Assembly (NCBI GenBank): GCA_900314645.1
Contig: OMWB01000020.1
Span: forward strand, 1 to 64,000
DNA length: 64,000 bases
Direction of reading: 5' to 3'
Source of the DNA: an uncultured Actinomycetes bacterium
GTDB lineage: Bacteria > Actinomycetota > Coriobacteriia > Coriobacteriales > Atopobiaceae
Position numbers and translations under genes: made by a program. The notes under the pieces were generated by a model. It was not told the DNA's origin, made no database searches, and was given only the letters and a program-made list of their open reading frames with translations. This document shows, piece after piece, positions 8,161-17,127 of the stretch. Each line of letters begins with the position of its first letter. Position 1 is the first letter of the stretch.

Positions 8161-9458
8161 GCTTCTTGCCTGTCTACGCGGTAAGGCTCCAGCGTCATGG
8201 CCATACGCTCTGAGGCACGTACCGTTGCCATAAGTCCGCCCTCTTCATATCGCTCGCTGATGACCTGGCACCGCTCGTGCACCATGCGCATGAGCATGCC
8301 CTTCTCGTAGGGAATCAGCACGGTGCACGTGATGTCGCCATCGCTCGCCTCTTGTGCGATACGGTACAGCAGCCCCCGCACACCCATGCCAGAGAGCGCA
8401 GAGATCTGCACCGCATCGGGATACGCCGTCATCAACTCGTGCGTCTGTGCTTCGTCGAGCAGGTCCATCTTGTTGAACACCAAGACCGAGCGCTTTTCGG
8501 ACGCGCCAATGTCCTTCAGCACGTGCCGCACGGCGTCTATCTCTTTGGCAGCATTAGGGTCACTCGCGTCGACTACCAGCAAGATGAGGTCCGCAGCAAC
8601 GACCTCGGCAAGCGTGGACTTGAAGGCTTCCACCAGCGTCGTAGGCAGCTTCTGGATGAAGCCCACCGTGTCCGTGATGGTGATCTTTCGTCCCTCTTCG
8701 AGGTCAAGGGCACGCGTCGTAGGGTCAAGCGTCGCAAAGAGCTCGTCCTTCGCGTATACGTCGGAACCCGTCAGATGGTTGAGCAGCGTTGACTTGCCGG
8801 CGTTCGTGTATCCCACCAAGGCTACACGGTAGACGCCTGCGTCCCAACGTGCCTTCGACTGCACCCCACGACGCTTCTCCAGGGTCTCAAGCTCCTTGCG
8901 AAGCCACGCGATGCGATCCCTGATAAGGCGACGGTCCACCTCAAGCTGGCTTTCACCCTGACCAAAGCGACTGCCGATGCCACCACGCGTCTGCTCTCCG
9001 ACAAGGTGGCTCCACATGCCCCGCAGGCGCGGCAGCAGGTACTGGAGCTGTGCGAGCTGCACCTGCAGGCGGCCCTCGCGCGTCTTTGCGTGATTGCCAA
9101 AGATGTCCAGAATAAGCGCGGTGCGGTCGATGACCTTCCGAGGTTCCTTGACGGCCTTCTCGAGGTTTGACTGCTGCGAGGGCGTAAGCTCGTCGTCAAA
9201 GATGACCACATCCGCATCGAGCGCGTCCACAAGCCGTACGAGTTCCTGCGTCTTGCCTGATCCGATGAACGTGCGAGGCACCGGGGCATCGAGGCGCTGC
9301 GTCATCGTGCCAACCACCTCGGCGCCATCCGTCTCCGCCAGTCGCCCAAGCTCCGCGAGCGACTCCTCAAGCGGCCAAGGAGACCTACCAGTGTCGACAC
9401 CCACCAGAATTGCGCGCTCTGGTTGCGGTGCGGTTGAGAAGGGCTTGAACCTACCCAT
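8157..9458 (-). CDS. hflX: Ribosome-associated GTPase HflX
   Basis: This 433-residue GTPase binds the large ribosomal subunit and, in studied species, splits stalled or stressed 70S ribosomes. It has the HflX-specific N-terminal domain with the Gly-rich RGGIGSRFGQGES segment, a linker helix, and a G domain with the P-loop GYTNAGKSTLL (about residue 215), DTVGFI (G3) and NKMD (G4). Its ATG directly abuts the miaA stop (9459-9461), so it is the downstream gene of a miaB-miaA-hflX unit. miaA-hflX linkage is common in bacteria. Confidence 0.96.
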   Translation of the reverse strand: MGRFKPFSTAPQPERAILVGVDTGRSPWPLEESLAELGRLAETDGAEVVGTMTQRLDAPVPRTFIGSGKTQELVRLVDALDADVVIFDDELTPSQQSNLEKAVKEPRKVIDRTALILDIFGNHAKTREGRLQVQLAQLQYLLPRLRGMWSHLVGEQTRGGIGSRFGQGESQLEVDRRLIRDRIAWLRKELETLEKRRGVQSKARWDAGVYRVALVGYTNAGKSTLLNHLTGSDVYAKDELFATLDPTTRALDLEEGRKITITDTVGFIQKLPTTLVEAFKSTLAEVVAADLILLVVDASDPNAAKEIDAVRHVLKDIGASEKRSVLVFNKMDLLDEAQTHELMTAYPDAVQISALSGMGVRGLLYRIAQEASDGDITCTVLIPYEKGMLMRMVHERCQVISERYEEGGLMATVRASERMAMTLEPYRVDRQEA

Positions 9459-10391
9459 CTAGCATCCTCTCTCGACATCTCGCAGAATCGCCAGCACAGC
9501 CTCGTCCTCGCTCGTCGTGTCATAGTCGAGCCACCGCGTGCGCCCGTCGCGTCGCAGCCATGACAACTGCCGCTTCGCATAGCGACGCGTCCGCGCCTTG
9601 ACCAGCTCGCGCGCCTCCTGCATGGTGATGGTGCCGTCCAGCGCATCAAGCACTTCCTTGTAGCCAATGGCCTGACGCGCGGTCACCGAGTCCCTGAGGC
9701 CTCGGTCGACAAGGCGGACGACCTCGTCAACAAGCCCCGCCTCAAACATAACGTCGACCCGCTCGTCGATGCGTCGGTAGAGACGCGCGCGATCCATCGT
9801 GATGCCCCAAATGGCCGTGCGGTAATGCGGTGCACGTACCCTCAGGTTCGCGTTCTGCTCTGCGTATGAAACGCCCTCGTCGTGCATCTCGAGCGCACGA
9901 ACCACGCGGCGAACGTTGCGTGGGTGAATCAGCTCTGCCGACTTGGGGTCACGGGCGGCGAGCAGGGCATGCAGCGCATCGGCACCTTGCTCCTCAGCGA
10001 TGGCCTCGTAGCGGCTCCGAGCCTCTCCACGGGTCTCGCCCGTGGGAAACTCCATCTCATCAATCACCGCATCCAGGTACAACCCCGTACCACCGCAGAG
10101 GACCGCAGGGACGCCTCGAGCCAGCAAGCCATCGACACAGACCCGAGCGTCACGCTGGAAGAGGCTCACCGAATAGTCTTGCGAGATATCGGCAACGTCT
10201 ACCATGAGGAGCTCAACGCCGGGCGTCGTAGGTAGGGACTTTGCCGTCCCGATGTCCATGCCTCGATATACCTGCATGGCGTCAACGGAGACGATTGAGG
10301 TGTGCAGCTCCGCGGCTACGCGCTCAGCAAGGCTGCTTTTGCCCGAAGCGGTAGGGCCAACGATCGCAACGGCCTCGAGAGGCAACCTCAT
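9459..10391 (-). CDS. miaA: tRNA dimethylallyltransferase MiaA
   Basis: This 310-residue enzyme transfers a dimethylallyl group to N6 of A37 in tRNAs that read codons starting with U. The P-loop GPTASGKSS, the DAMQVYRGMDIGTAK segment and GGTGLYLDA are all typical. I chose ATG 10391, which overlaps the miaB stop as ATGA; an in-frame start 36 bases upstream lies inside miaB and adds residues not seen in the family. MiaB then methylthiolates the product, so the two coupled genes form consecutive steps of ms2i6A synthesis. Confidence 0.97.
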   Translation of the reverse strand: MRLPLEAVAIVGPTASGKSSLAERVAAELHTSIVSVDAMQVYRGMDIGTAKSLPTTPGVELLMVDVADISQDYSVSLFQRDARVCVDGLLARGVPAVLCGGTGLYLDAVIDEMEFPTGETRGEARSRYEAIAEEQGADALHALLAARDPKSAELIHPRNVRRVVRALEMHDEGVSYAEQNANLRVRAPHYRTAIWGITMDRARLYRRIDERVDVMFEAGLVDEVVRLVDRGLRDSVTARQAIGYKEVLDALDGTITMQEARELVKARTRRYAKRQLSWLRRDGRTRWLDYDTTSEDEAVLAILRDVERGC

Positions 10392-11758
10392 CGGGGCTCG
10401 CCCACGAGTGTTCCCGCAAGGTACCACGTGCGCGCCTCGTCAACGTGGACGTCGCACATGGAGCCCACCAGCTGACGTGCGTCAATGCCCTCAGGAGCCC
10501 TGAAGTGCACCGTCTGGTTCTTGCGGCTGTGACCAACGAGAACCGCACCATCGCGCTTGGAGGGGCCCTCCACGAGCACCTCGACCGTTGCGCCGAGGTC
10601 GCGCTGATTCGCGTCGTGTGCGAGCTCGGCAACCAAGTTGGCAAGACGGTCGAAGCGCGCCTGAATCACCTCGTGCGGCGTGGGATCCACGACCTTCGCC
10701 GCGGGCGTACCCTCACGCTTGGAGTAGATGAACGTGTAGGCCGAAGAGAAGGCGACCTCACGCGCCAGTGACAGCGTGTCCTCGAAGTCCTCCTCCGTCT
10801 CGCCGGGGAAGCCAACGATGATGTCGGTGGAGAGGGCAATGTCCGGCATGGCGGCGCGGAGGCGCTTTACCAGGTCAAGGTAGCCCTCTCGCGTGTACGA
10901 GCGATTCATCGCCTTCAGCACGCGCGTAGAGCCGCTCTGGACCGCAAGATGCAGCTGAGGCATGACGCCCGGCGTCTCGGCCATTGCCGCGATGGTCTCG
11001 TCAGAGAGGTCCTTGGGGTTGGATGAGGTGAAGCGAATACGCTCGATGCCCGTCTCCCCCACTTTGCGAAGCAGCTCCGCAAAGCGCGGCTCGCCATAGA
11101 GGTCACGCCCATACGAGTTCACGTTCTGGCCAAGCAGGCAGATCTCGCGCACTCCGTCATTCACCAGCTGCTGGCATTCCTCAACCACTCGCTCCATCAC
11201 GCGGCTGCGCTCGCGGCCACGCACATACGGCACGATGCAGTAAGTGCAGAAGTTGTTGCAGCCCGTCATGATGGGAACCCACGCGTGGAAGCTCTGCGCA
11301 CGATGGCTCGGCAGCTCGGTGGAGAAGTCGCGACCCACCTCAATCACGTCAACGAGGGGCGCCTTGCCCGTGGCACGCGACCGTGCCTCAACCAGAAGCT
11401 CGGGCAGGCTCGAGAGCGCGCTCGTGCCAAACACCACGTCGACGTTCGCGATGCGTTCCTTGAGACGCGCGCCGTCGCGCTGAGCGATGCACCCGCCGAT
11501 GGCCAAGATACGACGGCCCGAGGGAGGTGCAACCATGCTCACGAGCGCCGATGCCTGGCCATACAGGCGCGTGTCAGCGTTCTCGCGCACGCAGCAGGTC
11601 ATGAAGACGGCAATATCTGCCTCCTCGAGAGAGGCAACCTCAACACAGCCACAATCGTCAAGCAGACCGGAGACGCGCTCCGAGTCGTGCTGGTTCATCT
11701 GGCAGCCAAAGGTAACGATGTGATAGGTCAGGCCGACCAGTTCGTTTCTGCGGGCCAT
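10388..11758 (-). CDS. miaB: tRNA-2-methylthio-N6-dimethylallyladenosine synthase MiaB
   Basis: This 456-residue radical-SAM methylthiotransferase adds the 2-methylthio group to i6A37 of tRNA. The N-terminal UPF0004 domain holds three cluster Cys (FGCQMNQ, MTCCVREN, GGCIAQ), the radical-SAM motif is CNNFCTYC, and a TRAM RNA-binding domain ends the protein. It overlaps miaA by four bases and starts three bases after the spoVS stop. It is one of three methylthiotransferases in this window, with rimO and mtaB. Confidence 0.97.
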   Translation of the reverse strand: MARRNELVGLTYHIVTFGCQMNQHDSERVSGLLDDCGCVEVASLEEADIAVFMTCCVRENADTRLYGQASALVSMVAPPSGRRILAIGGCIAQRDGARLKERIANVDVVFGTSALSSLPELLVEARSRATGKAPLVDVIEVGRDFSTELPSHRAQSFHAWVPIMTGCNNFCTYCIVPYVRGRERSRVMERVVEECQQLVNDGVREICLLGQNVNSYGRDLYGEPRFAELLRKVGETGIERIRFTSSNPKDLSDETIAAMAETPGVMPQLHLAVQSGSTRVLKAMNRSYTREGYLDLVKRLRAAMPDIALSTDIIVGFPGETEEDFEDTLSLAREVAFSSAYTFIYSKREGTPAAKVVDPTPHEVIQARFDRLANLVAELAHDANQRDLGATVEVLVEGPSKRDGAVLVGHSRKNQTVHFRAPEGIDARQLVGSMCDVHVDEARTWYLAGTLVGEPR

Positions 11759-11761
11759 ACG

Positions 11762-12082
11762 CTACACAAGCTCCACTGCGCTGTCTTCGCTTGCGTGAGG
11801 CTTTGCCGTCTGGGGTGCCAGACGATGCACGTACACGGCAATCCTGATGGCCGTGCGGCTCTCTCCAGCAATATCGATGTCGGCAAACGTCGGGGCGCAG
11901 GAGATGTCAACGCCTGTAGGAATCAAGAAGCCTCGAGCGATTGCGACGGCCTTGATGGCCTGGTTGACCGCACCCGCCCCGACAGACTGTATGTTGACGG
12001 GTACGCCATCCTTCACCATGCCGGCGATAGCACCAGCAACCGATGCGGGTGATGATTTGCTCGAGACCTTAAGGTAATCCAT
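11762..12082 (-). CDS. spoVS: Stage V sporulation protein S (SpoVS) homologue
   Basis: This 106-residue protein has the Alba-like SpoVS core (MDYLKVSSKSSPASVAGAIAGM ... GAGAVNQAIKAVAIARGFL) and a 20-residue tail rich in A, E and S beyond the usual 86 residues. In Bacillus it is needed for spore coat and core maturation, and related Alba folds bind RNA or DNA. No sporulation gene is visible and Coriobacteriia are not known to form spores, so it must serve something else. It lies between the rny region and miaB-miaA-hflX, which points to RNA metabolism. GGAG lies five bases before the ATG. Confidence 0.9.
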   Translation of the reverse strand: MDYLKVSSKSSPASVAGAIAGMVKDGVPVNIQSVGAGAVNQAIKAVAIARGFLIPTGVDISCAPTFADIDIAGESRTAIRIAVYVHRLAPQTAKPHASEDSAVELV

Positions 12083-12175
12083 GTGTGCTCCATGCTGTGT
12101 TTGTTTGCGATTCAGCGTTGTGGCAACTTCGTGTTAGCAGACTAATTCTACAGGTACGGCGCGGTGTTTAGAAGC

Positions 12176-12192
12176 AAAAAAAGCGATTGCTT
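12176..12192 (-). terminator. Weak terminator-like hairpin after the GHKL ATPase
   Basis: On the minus strand AAGC-AATC-GCTT is followed at once by a run of T, and it overlaps the stop codon of the ATPase gene. The 4-bp stem is short, so read-through to spoVS is possible. Confidence 0.35.
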
Positions 12193-13273
12193 AGTCGGGC
12201 TCTGTCACCTCAAACGTCACGGTGACCTTCCCGCGCGAGACACGGACCGTAGGCGACGCAGTAAGCGTCAGATAGTAGCGCTCACCCAAGTACGAGAAGG
12301 CATCCTCCATGACGTTCGCAAAGCCTGCTCGATCCTCCGGCGAGACGTGCAAGGTGCGGCGGTCACGCGCAAGGTCGATGGGCGCCTCCTCGCTTTCGCG
12401 GTCGGGACGCACAAGGCGCGTATAGACGCTGCGCGTCGGACGCACCTCTCCAGCGATGATGCGATGCGCAGTGCGCTCAGAGATCTCCAACCCCACCGAT
12501 GAGGCCGCCTCGGTAAGCTCGCGTGCATCACCTGCAACCACCACGCGCTCGAGCACACCGAACTCCAGCAGGTCATCCGCGAAGAGCGGAAGCGTGCCGT
12601 CTGCCGAGGGACGCACCCTCCGCCGTATGGTGGCCACCATCTCTGCGGCAGACCCCACGTAGACGTCACAGGTATCGTGCTCCTCAAGGGCAAACTCACA
12701 GCAGGTGCGCACCAGGTTGTGCGGACCATTTGCAACGACAGGAGTGCCTCCGTCATCAAAGGTGACCGTGGGCCACGTTGACTGGTCCGCCCGCTCAGGA
12801 AGCTCGCCTGAGTCAAACACCACCTGCAGGGCAGTGCCCAGCCCCTCACCCGAGGCAACCACCCGAGCCGACTGCGCATTCTCGCTGATGGAGAACAGTG
12901 CCATGCCGCGCCCGTGCACTCCCCAACGGTCCATGTGCATGGAGTCAAGCTTTGAGGTCACGCGAGCGTCAAACACACGCTCATGCATCCGCTCTGGGAT
13001 ACCCACCCCGTCGTCCAACACGGTGATGGTACGCAGGTCGCCCGTCCGAGACGTGGCTACGAAGATGCGCTGTGCACCAGCATCACGCGAGTTGCGCAAC
13101 AGCTCGACCACGGCGTCTTCTGCGCAGCGTATGTCGTGCTTTGCCTGGCGACGTTCTGCCTCGGCAACCCGCAGACGCACGAAGCCCGCGCCGAGGTTTT
13201 CCTCGACGCGGAGCTTCCGCTCGCCTCCCATGGAGGCGACAAAGTCCATAAGGTTAGCGGGCGAGTCCCCCAT
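12191..13273 (-). CDS. GHKL-fold ATP-binding protein of unknown role, coupled to rny
   Basis: This 360-residue protein has an N-terminal Bergerat (GHKL) ATPase fold: an N-box with ELLRNSRDAGA (around residues 57-67), a G1 box DDGVGIP (87-93) and a G2 box GVHGRGMALFS (118-128). Hsp90, MutL, gyrase B and histidine kinases share this fold. There is no kinase His box, MutL endonuclease motif or transmembrane segment. The C-terminal two thirds match nothing I know. Its ATG lies three bases after the rny stop, so it should be made with RNase Y. I infer an ATP-dependent partner or chaperone role in RNA turnover; a MutL-like or phage-derived regulator remains possible. Confidence 0.75.
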   Translation of the reverse strand: MGDSPANLMDFVASMGGERKLRVEENLGAGFVRLRVAEAERRQAKHDIRCAEDAVVELLRNSRDAGAQRIFVATSRTGDLRTITVLDDGVGIPERMHERVFDARVTSKLDSMHMDRWGVHGRGMALFSISENAQSARVVASGEGLGTALQVVFDSGELPERADQSTWPTVTFDDGGTPVVANGPHNLVRTCCEFALEEHDTCDVYVGSAAEMVATIRRRVRPSADGTLPLFADDLLEFGVLERVVVAGDARELTEAASSVGLEISERTAHRIIAGEVRPTRSVYTRLVRPDRESEEAPIDLARDRRTLHVSPEDRAGFANVMEDAFSYLGERYYLTLTASPTVRVSRGKVTVTFEVTEPD

Positions 13274-13276
13274 GCG

Positions 13277-14836
13277 CTACTTCGCGATGTCCACGGCGCG
13301 AGACTCGCGGATGACCACGACGCGCACCTGGCCGGGATACTCCATCTCGTCCTCGATCTGCTTGGCGATGTCGTGAGCAAGAACCGTGGCCTGAGCGTCA
13401 GAGATCTTCTCAGGCTGCACCATCACGTGCAGCTCGCGGCCAGCCTGCATCGCGTATGTGCGCTCGACGCCCTCGTGCGCGTTGGAGATCTCCTCCAGCT
13501 TCTCCAAGCGCTTGATATAGGACTCGGCGGACTCACGACGGGCACCCGGGCGTGCCGCGGAGATGGCGTCAGCAGCTTGCACCAGCACGTCAAGCACGGT
13601 ATTGGGCTCGACGTCCGCATGGTGCGCCTCAACGGCATGTACGATCTCGGGGCGCTCGCCATAGCGACGGCACAGGTCCGCGCCGATGACCGCGTGCGGC
13701 CCCTCGACCTCGTGGTCAATGGCCTTGCCAAGGTCATGCAGCAGTCCCGCACGCTTGGCAGGAGCCTCGTTCATCCCAAGCTCCGAGGCCATGATGCCGC
13801 AGAGCGTGGCGACCTGAATGGAGTGCTGGAGCACGTTCTGGCCGAAGGAGGTGCGGTAGCGCAGTGCGCCGAGCGTGCGGATCAACTCCGGATGCAGGTC
13901 ATGGATGCCGCAGTCGTAGGCAGCCTGCTCGCCCGCCTCGCGGACGCGCTCGTTGACCAGCGTCTCGGCCTTCTTGTACATCTCCTCGATGCGCGCGGGG
14001 TGGATGCGCCCGTCCGCGATGAGGTTCTCCAGCGCCACGCGAGCCGTCTCGCGACGGACCGGGTCAAAGCTCGAAAGAACCACGGTCTCCGGCGTGTCAT
14101 CGATAACCAGCGAGACGCCCGACACCTGCTCGAACGTACGGATGTTGCGGCCTTCGCGGCCGATGATGCGGCCCTTCAGGTCGTCAGACGGGATGTGCAC
14201 GGACGTCACGGTAATCTCGCCCGCCTGATCGGCAGCACAGCGCTGAATGGCCGTGGAGACGATCTCACGCGCCGTCTTGTCAGCCTGCGCACGCACACGC
14301 TGCTCGGACTCACGAAGAATCTGGGCCTCGTCACGAATCGTCTCGGCGCGGACGCGGTCGAGAAGCTCGGTCTTGGCCTCGGCCTGGGTGAGCACGGAGA
14401 TGCGCTCGAGCTCGCTCATCTGGCGGTCGTAGATCTGGTCAATCTCGTTCTTGCGCTTATCGAGGGAGCTCTGGAGGCTCGACAGCTGGTGCTCCTTGCG
14501 GTCCAGCGCGTCGTTACGATGCTCGAGGGTCTCCTCACGCTGCATGATGCGGTTCTCGAGGTTCTGGAGCTCGCCCTTACGACGGCGCTCCTCCTGCTCA
14601 GACTCCTTCTTGAGCTGGAGGATCTCCTCACGGGCCTCAACCAGTGCCGCCTTTTTGGCAGCCGCGGCATCTCGCTCGGCGTCGGTTGCGATGCGCTCCG
14701 CGTTGACACGAGCCTCCTCAACCTGGCGGTTCATCTCGATCACACGCGCATTGGATGCGTTGTTGGCGTATAGGTAGGCGCCCAAGGCACCTAGGATGAG
14801 GCATAACGCCCCAACCACCAAGGTGATAATGCTCAT
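13277..14836 (-). CDS. rny: Ribonuclease Y
   Basis: This 519-residue membrane-anchored endoribonuclease starts mRNA decay in many Gram-positives. In order it has an N-terminal transmembrane helix (TLVVGALCLILGALGAYLY), a coiled coil of about 170 residues, a KH domain (GRIIGREGRNIRTFE) and an HD metal-binding domain (LLHDLGKAID). GAGGAG lies five bases upstream of the ATG. The GHKL ATPase follows after three bases. With rnj and pnp nearby, the window holds three core RNA-decay enzymes. Confidence 0.97.
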   Translation of the reverse strand: MSIITLVVGALCLILGALGAYLYANNASNARVIEMNRQVEEARVNAERIATDAERDAAAAKKAALVEAREEILQLKKESEQEERRRKGELQNLENRIMQREETLEHRNDALDRKEHQLSSLQSSLDKRKNEIDQIYDRQMSELERISVLTQAEAKTELLDRVRAETIRDEAQILRESEQRVRAQADKTAREIVSTAIQRCAADQAGEITVTSVHIPSDDLKGRIIGREGRNIRTFEQVSGVSLVIDDTPETVVLSSFDPVRRETARVALENLIADGRIHPARIEEMYKKAETLVNERVREAGEQAAYDCGIHDLHPELIRTLGALRYRTSFGQNVLQHSIQVATLCGIMASELGMNEAPAKRAGLLHDLGKAIDHEVEGPHAVIGADLCRRYGERPEIVHAVEAHHADVEPNTVLDVLVQAADAISAARPGARRESAESYIKRLEKLEEISNAHEGVERTYAMQAGRELHVMVQPEKISDAQATVLAHDIAKQIEDEMEYPGQVRVVVIRESRAVDIAK

Positions 14837-15133
14837 GCTTGCTCCTCAGATACATCGTTCGTAGTAGAAGTGGTTCAGGAGACCGCCATGCGTGCACGAC
14901 GGAACCCGCCATTCGAGGCACCCTCTCCCACCACCATCCAAGAAGCGACGGTGCTATGCATCAGCGAACGTGCAAAATAAGAAGACGTCACCCGGGTAAC
15001 CGACTGACGAGAAATGCTCAAACGGCCCTTTCATCGTATGATGCAAGCCAAGCGATGTCAAATGTCGCAGCGCTGGCCAACTGGGCAAACGCCCCGACTT
15101 CACAAGAAACAAACTGATGTGTGCGAGCAACTC
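14837..15133. other. 297-base intergenic region between recX and rny
   Basis: This is the longest gene-free stretch. It should contain the rny promoter. No conserved open frame, tRNA-like fold, strong hairpin or repeat was seen. CGAAC occurs near 14865 but lacks the second half of a LexA box. Confidence 0.5.
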
Positions 15134-15814
15134 TCATCCTGTCGCTTCGTCGATGACACGGCGTGCGACTCGCATGGCGCAACCCATCGTGAAGCCTCGT
15201 CCGCAGAGGAATCGCACGAGCTTCTCGAAGCCGTTCTTCTCAGCAATGCGGCGCGTTGAGGCAACGGCGTATGCCCGCTCCTCCTCAGAACCCTCTTCCA
15301 CAAACTCCTCGGGCCAGCCTGGAACAGTACGCAGCTCGATGCCCCGCTCCTTCAGCTCTCGCTCGATGCGCATCACACCCCACCCTGATGCAAGCTTGCT
15401 CCTGATGAAGGCCGCTGCGTAGCGGTTGTCGCTCACGAGGCCACAGTCCTGCGCGCGGGCCACCACGGCATCGCGGATGGAGGCGGAGAACCCGTCTTGG
15501 GCGAGCTTGTTGGAAAGCTCTTGAGCTGAGTAGTCACGCTTGTCAACGAGCTTCTCCACCCGCAGGGAGGCACAGCGCGTGCTGAGCTCCCGCACCATGT
15601 AGAGGAGCTCGGCACGCGATCCTGGATGGAGCTCCGAAGCCTCTGTCTTTGCCTTAAGCAACCTGCCCACCGACAGGGGTAGCGACACCTGCTCCTCACC
15701 GCGATCGGGCGTCGACACTGTCAGGATGGCACGCGGCCTGGCGCCGTACCCCAAGCTTTGAGTACGGCGGTCAGGCAGCGTCACATCCCACGACAGGTCT
15801 TCAGACGAAGACAC
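15134..15814 (-). CDS. recX: Regulatory protein RecX
   Basis: This 226-residue RecX-like protein would bind RecA filaments and limit recombination and SOS signalling. The repeats of three-helix units (RDYSAQELSNKLAQDGF, DNRYAAAFIRSKLASGWGV) are typical. The first 70 residues form a less conserved N-terminal extension. It starts with GTG two bases after the recA stop, so it is the second gene of a recA-recX operon controlled by the recA promoter and LexA box. Confidence 0.92.
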   Translation of the reverse strand: MSSSEDLSWDVTLPDRRTQSLGYGARPRAILTVSTPDRGEEQVSLPLSVGRLLKAKTEASELHPGSRAELLYMVRELSTRCASLRVEKLVDKRDYSAQELSNKLAQDGFSASIRDAVVARAQDCGLVSDNRYAAAFIRSKLASGWGVMRIERELKERGIELRTVPGWPEEFVEEGSEEERAYAVASTRRIAEKNGFEKLVRFLCGRGFTMGCAMRVARRVIDEATG

Positions 15815-15816
15815 CT

Positions 15817-16914
15817 TTACTCCGACAGGGAGTCAAGGTCTACGCCAATAGGCTCACCCACGGGCTCGTCGTCAAACGCGAGGCCACACGCAGCGCGGAC
15901 CTTGTTGTCAATCTCGTCACGCAAGTCAGGATTGGAGGCAAGGAAGGCCTTCGCGGCCTCACGGCCCTGGCCAAGGCGCTCTGTCTCGTACGTGAACCAA
16001 GCACCCGACTTGTTGACGATGTCGAGGTCAACCGCCATGTCGAGAATGGAGCCCTCCTTTGAGATGCCCGTACCGTACATGATGTCGAACTCTGCCTGCT
16101 TGAACGGGGCGGCCACCTTGTTCTTGACCACCTTCACCCTCACGCGGCTTCCGATAACCTCGGTCCCCTGCTTGATGGAGTCGATGCGGCGAATGTCCAT
16201 ACGCACCGACGAGAAGAACTTGAGGGCGCGGCCACCAGGCGTGGTCTCGGGGTTGCCGAACATGATGCCGATCTTCTCGCGCAGCTGGTTGATGAAGATG
16301 CAGGTGGTCTTGGACTTGGAAAGGGAACCGGCAAGCTTGCGCAAGGCCTGGCTCATAAGGCGAGCCTGAAGGCCAACCGTGGTGTCTCCGATCTCGCCCT
16401 CAATCTCTGCGCGGGGTACCAGCGCCGCGACGGAGTCGATCACCACGACGTCGATGGCGCCCGAGCGCACCAACATGTCGCAGATCTCCAACGCCTGCTC
16501 ACCCGTGTCGGGCTGAGAGATGAGCACCTCGTCGATGTCAACACCGATGCGTGCTGCATAGCCAGGGTCCAGCGCATGCTCTGCGTCAATAAAGGCGACG
16601 ACACCGCCCATGGCCTGGGCCTCTGCGCAAATCTCAAGCGAGAGCGTGGTCTTGCCGGAGGACTCGGGACCGTAAATCTCAATGATGCGGCCACGAGGGA
16701 CGCCGCCAATGCCGAGGGCGACGTCAAGTGCCAACGCGCCGGTGGGGATTGCTTCCACCTCGAGCTCGGGACCGCCATCGCCGAAGCGCATAATGGCACC
16801 CTTACCAAACTTCTTCTCGATGTCCTTGGTGGTTGCGGCGATCATCTCGTCGCGCTCGGCGCCATATGTCTTCTCGTGAATCTCGCGAGATGGGGCCTTG
16901 CCTCGTGCTGCCAT
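15817..16914 (-). CDS. recA: Recombinase RecA
   Basis: This 365-residue RecA carries out strand exchange and activates LexA cleavage. The Walker A motif is GPESSGKTT, Walker B is [11 protein letters not shown], and the DNA-binding loop with [20 protein letters not shown] is intact. About 20 residues (up to [13 protein letters not shown]) precede the usual start and are basic. AGGGAG precedes ATG 16914. A perfect LexA box lies in the promoter spacer, and a helically phased TGCA array lies further upstream. The order cinA-recA-recX is common in naturally competent Gram-positives. Confidence 0.98.
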   Translation of the reverse strand: MAARGKAPSREIHEKTYGAERDEMIAATTKDIEKKFGKGAIMRFGDGGPELEVEAIPTGALALDVALGIGGVPRGRIIEIYGPESSGKTTLSLEICAEAQAMGGVVAFIDAEHALDPGYAARIGVDIDEVLISQPDTGEQALEICDMLVRSGAIDVVVIDSVAALVPRAEIEGEIGDTTVGLQARLMSQALRKLAGSLSKSKTTCIFINQLREKIGIMFGNPETTPGGRALKFFSSVRMDIRRIDSIKQGTEVIGSRVRVKVVKNKVAAPFKQAEFDIMYGTGISKEGSILDMAVDLDIVNKSGAWFTYETERLGQGREAAKAFLASNPDLRDEIDNKVRAACGLAFDDEPVGEPIGVDLDSLSE

Positions 16915-16949
16915 GCTGAACTCCCTCTTTCGTAGTGAACGTGTTCCAT

Positions 16950-16976
16950 CTTATACGAACAGTCGTTCGTGGTCAA
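16950..16976 (-). promoter_or_regulatory. recA promoter with a perfect LexA box in its spacer
   Basis: On the minus strand TTGACC (16976-16971) and TATAAG (16955-16950) form -35/-10 elements about 15 bases apart. The spacer contains CGAACAGTCGTTCG (16956-16969), a perfect CGAAC-N4-GTTCG SOS box. LexA bound there would block RNA polymerase directly. Confidence 0.8.
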
Positions 16977-17004
16977 TGGAATAGTCCGAGAATACCAAGC
17001 GATG

Positions 17005-17053
17005 CTTGCAGCAATCTTGCACACCCCTGCAGCACGCTTGCACATAGCTGCAC
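17005..17053. promoter_or_regulatory. Helically phased TGCA array upstream of recA
   Basis: TGCA occurs at 17007, 17018, 17028, 17039 and 17049, with steps of 11, 10, 11 and 10 bases, that is, once per helical turn on one DNA face. Most copies have the form CTTGCAC or CTGCAG. The array begins about 30 bases upstream of the recA -35 element, where an activator could touch RNA polymerase. A similar array precedes comEA. The binding protein is unknown. Confidence 0.6.
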
Positions 17054-17127
17054 GGGCATCCACAGCACCCGCCTCTACCAGTTTGTCTCTCCGCATTTAC
17101 TGCCCACGACGCGGTGCGGTGCGAAAC

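Noticed and set aside
14837-15133. A possible small RNA or short gene in the 297-base gap between recX and rny.
   Set aside because: Short frames there lack ribosome-binding sites and no terminator-like hairpin was found.
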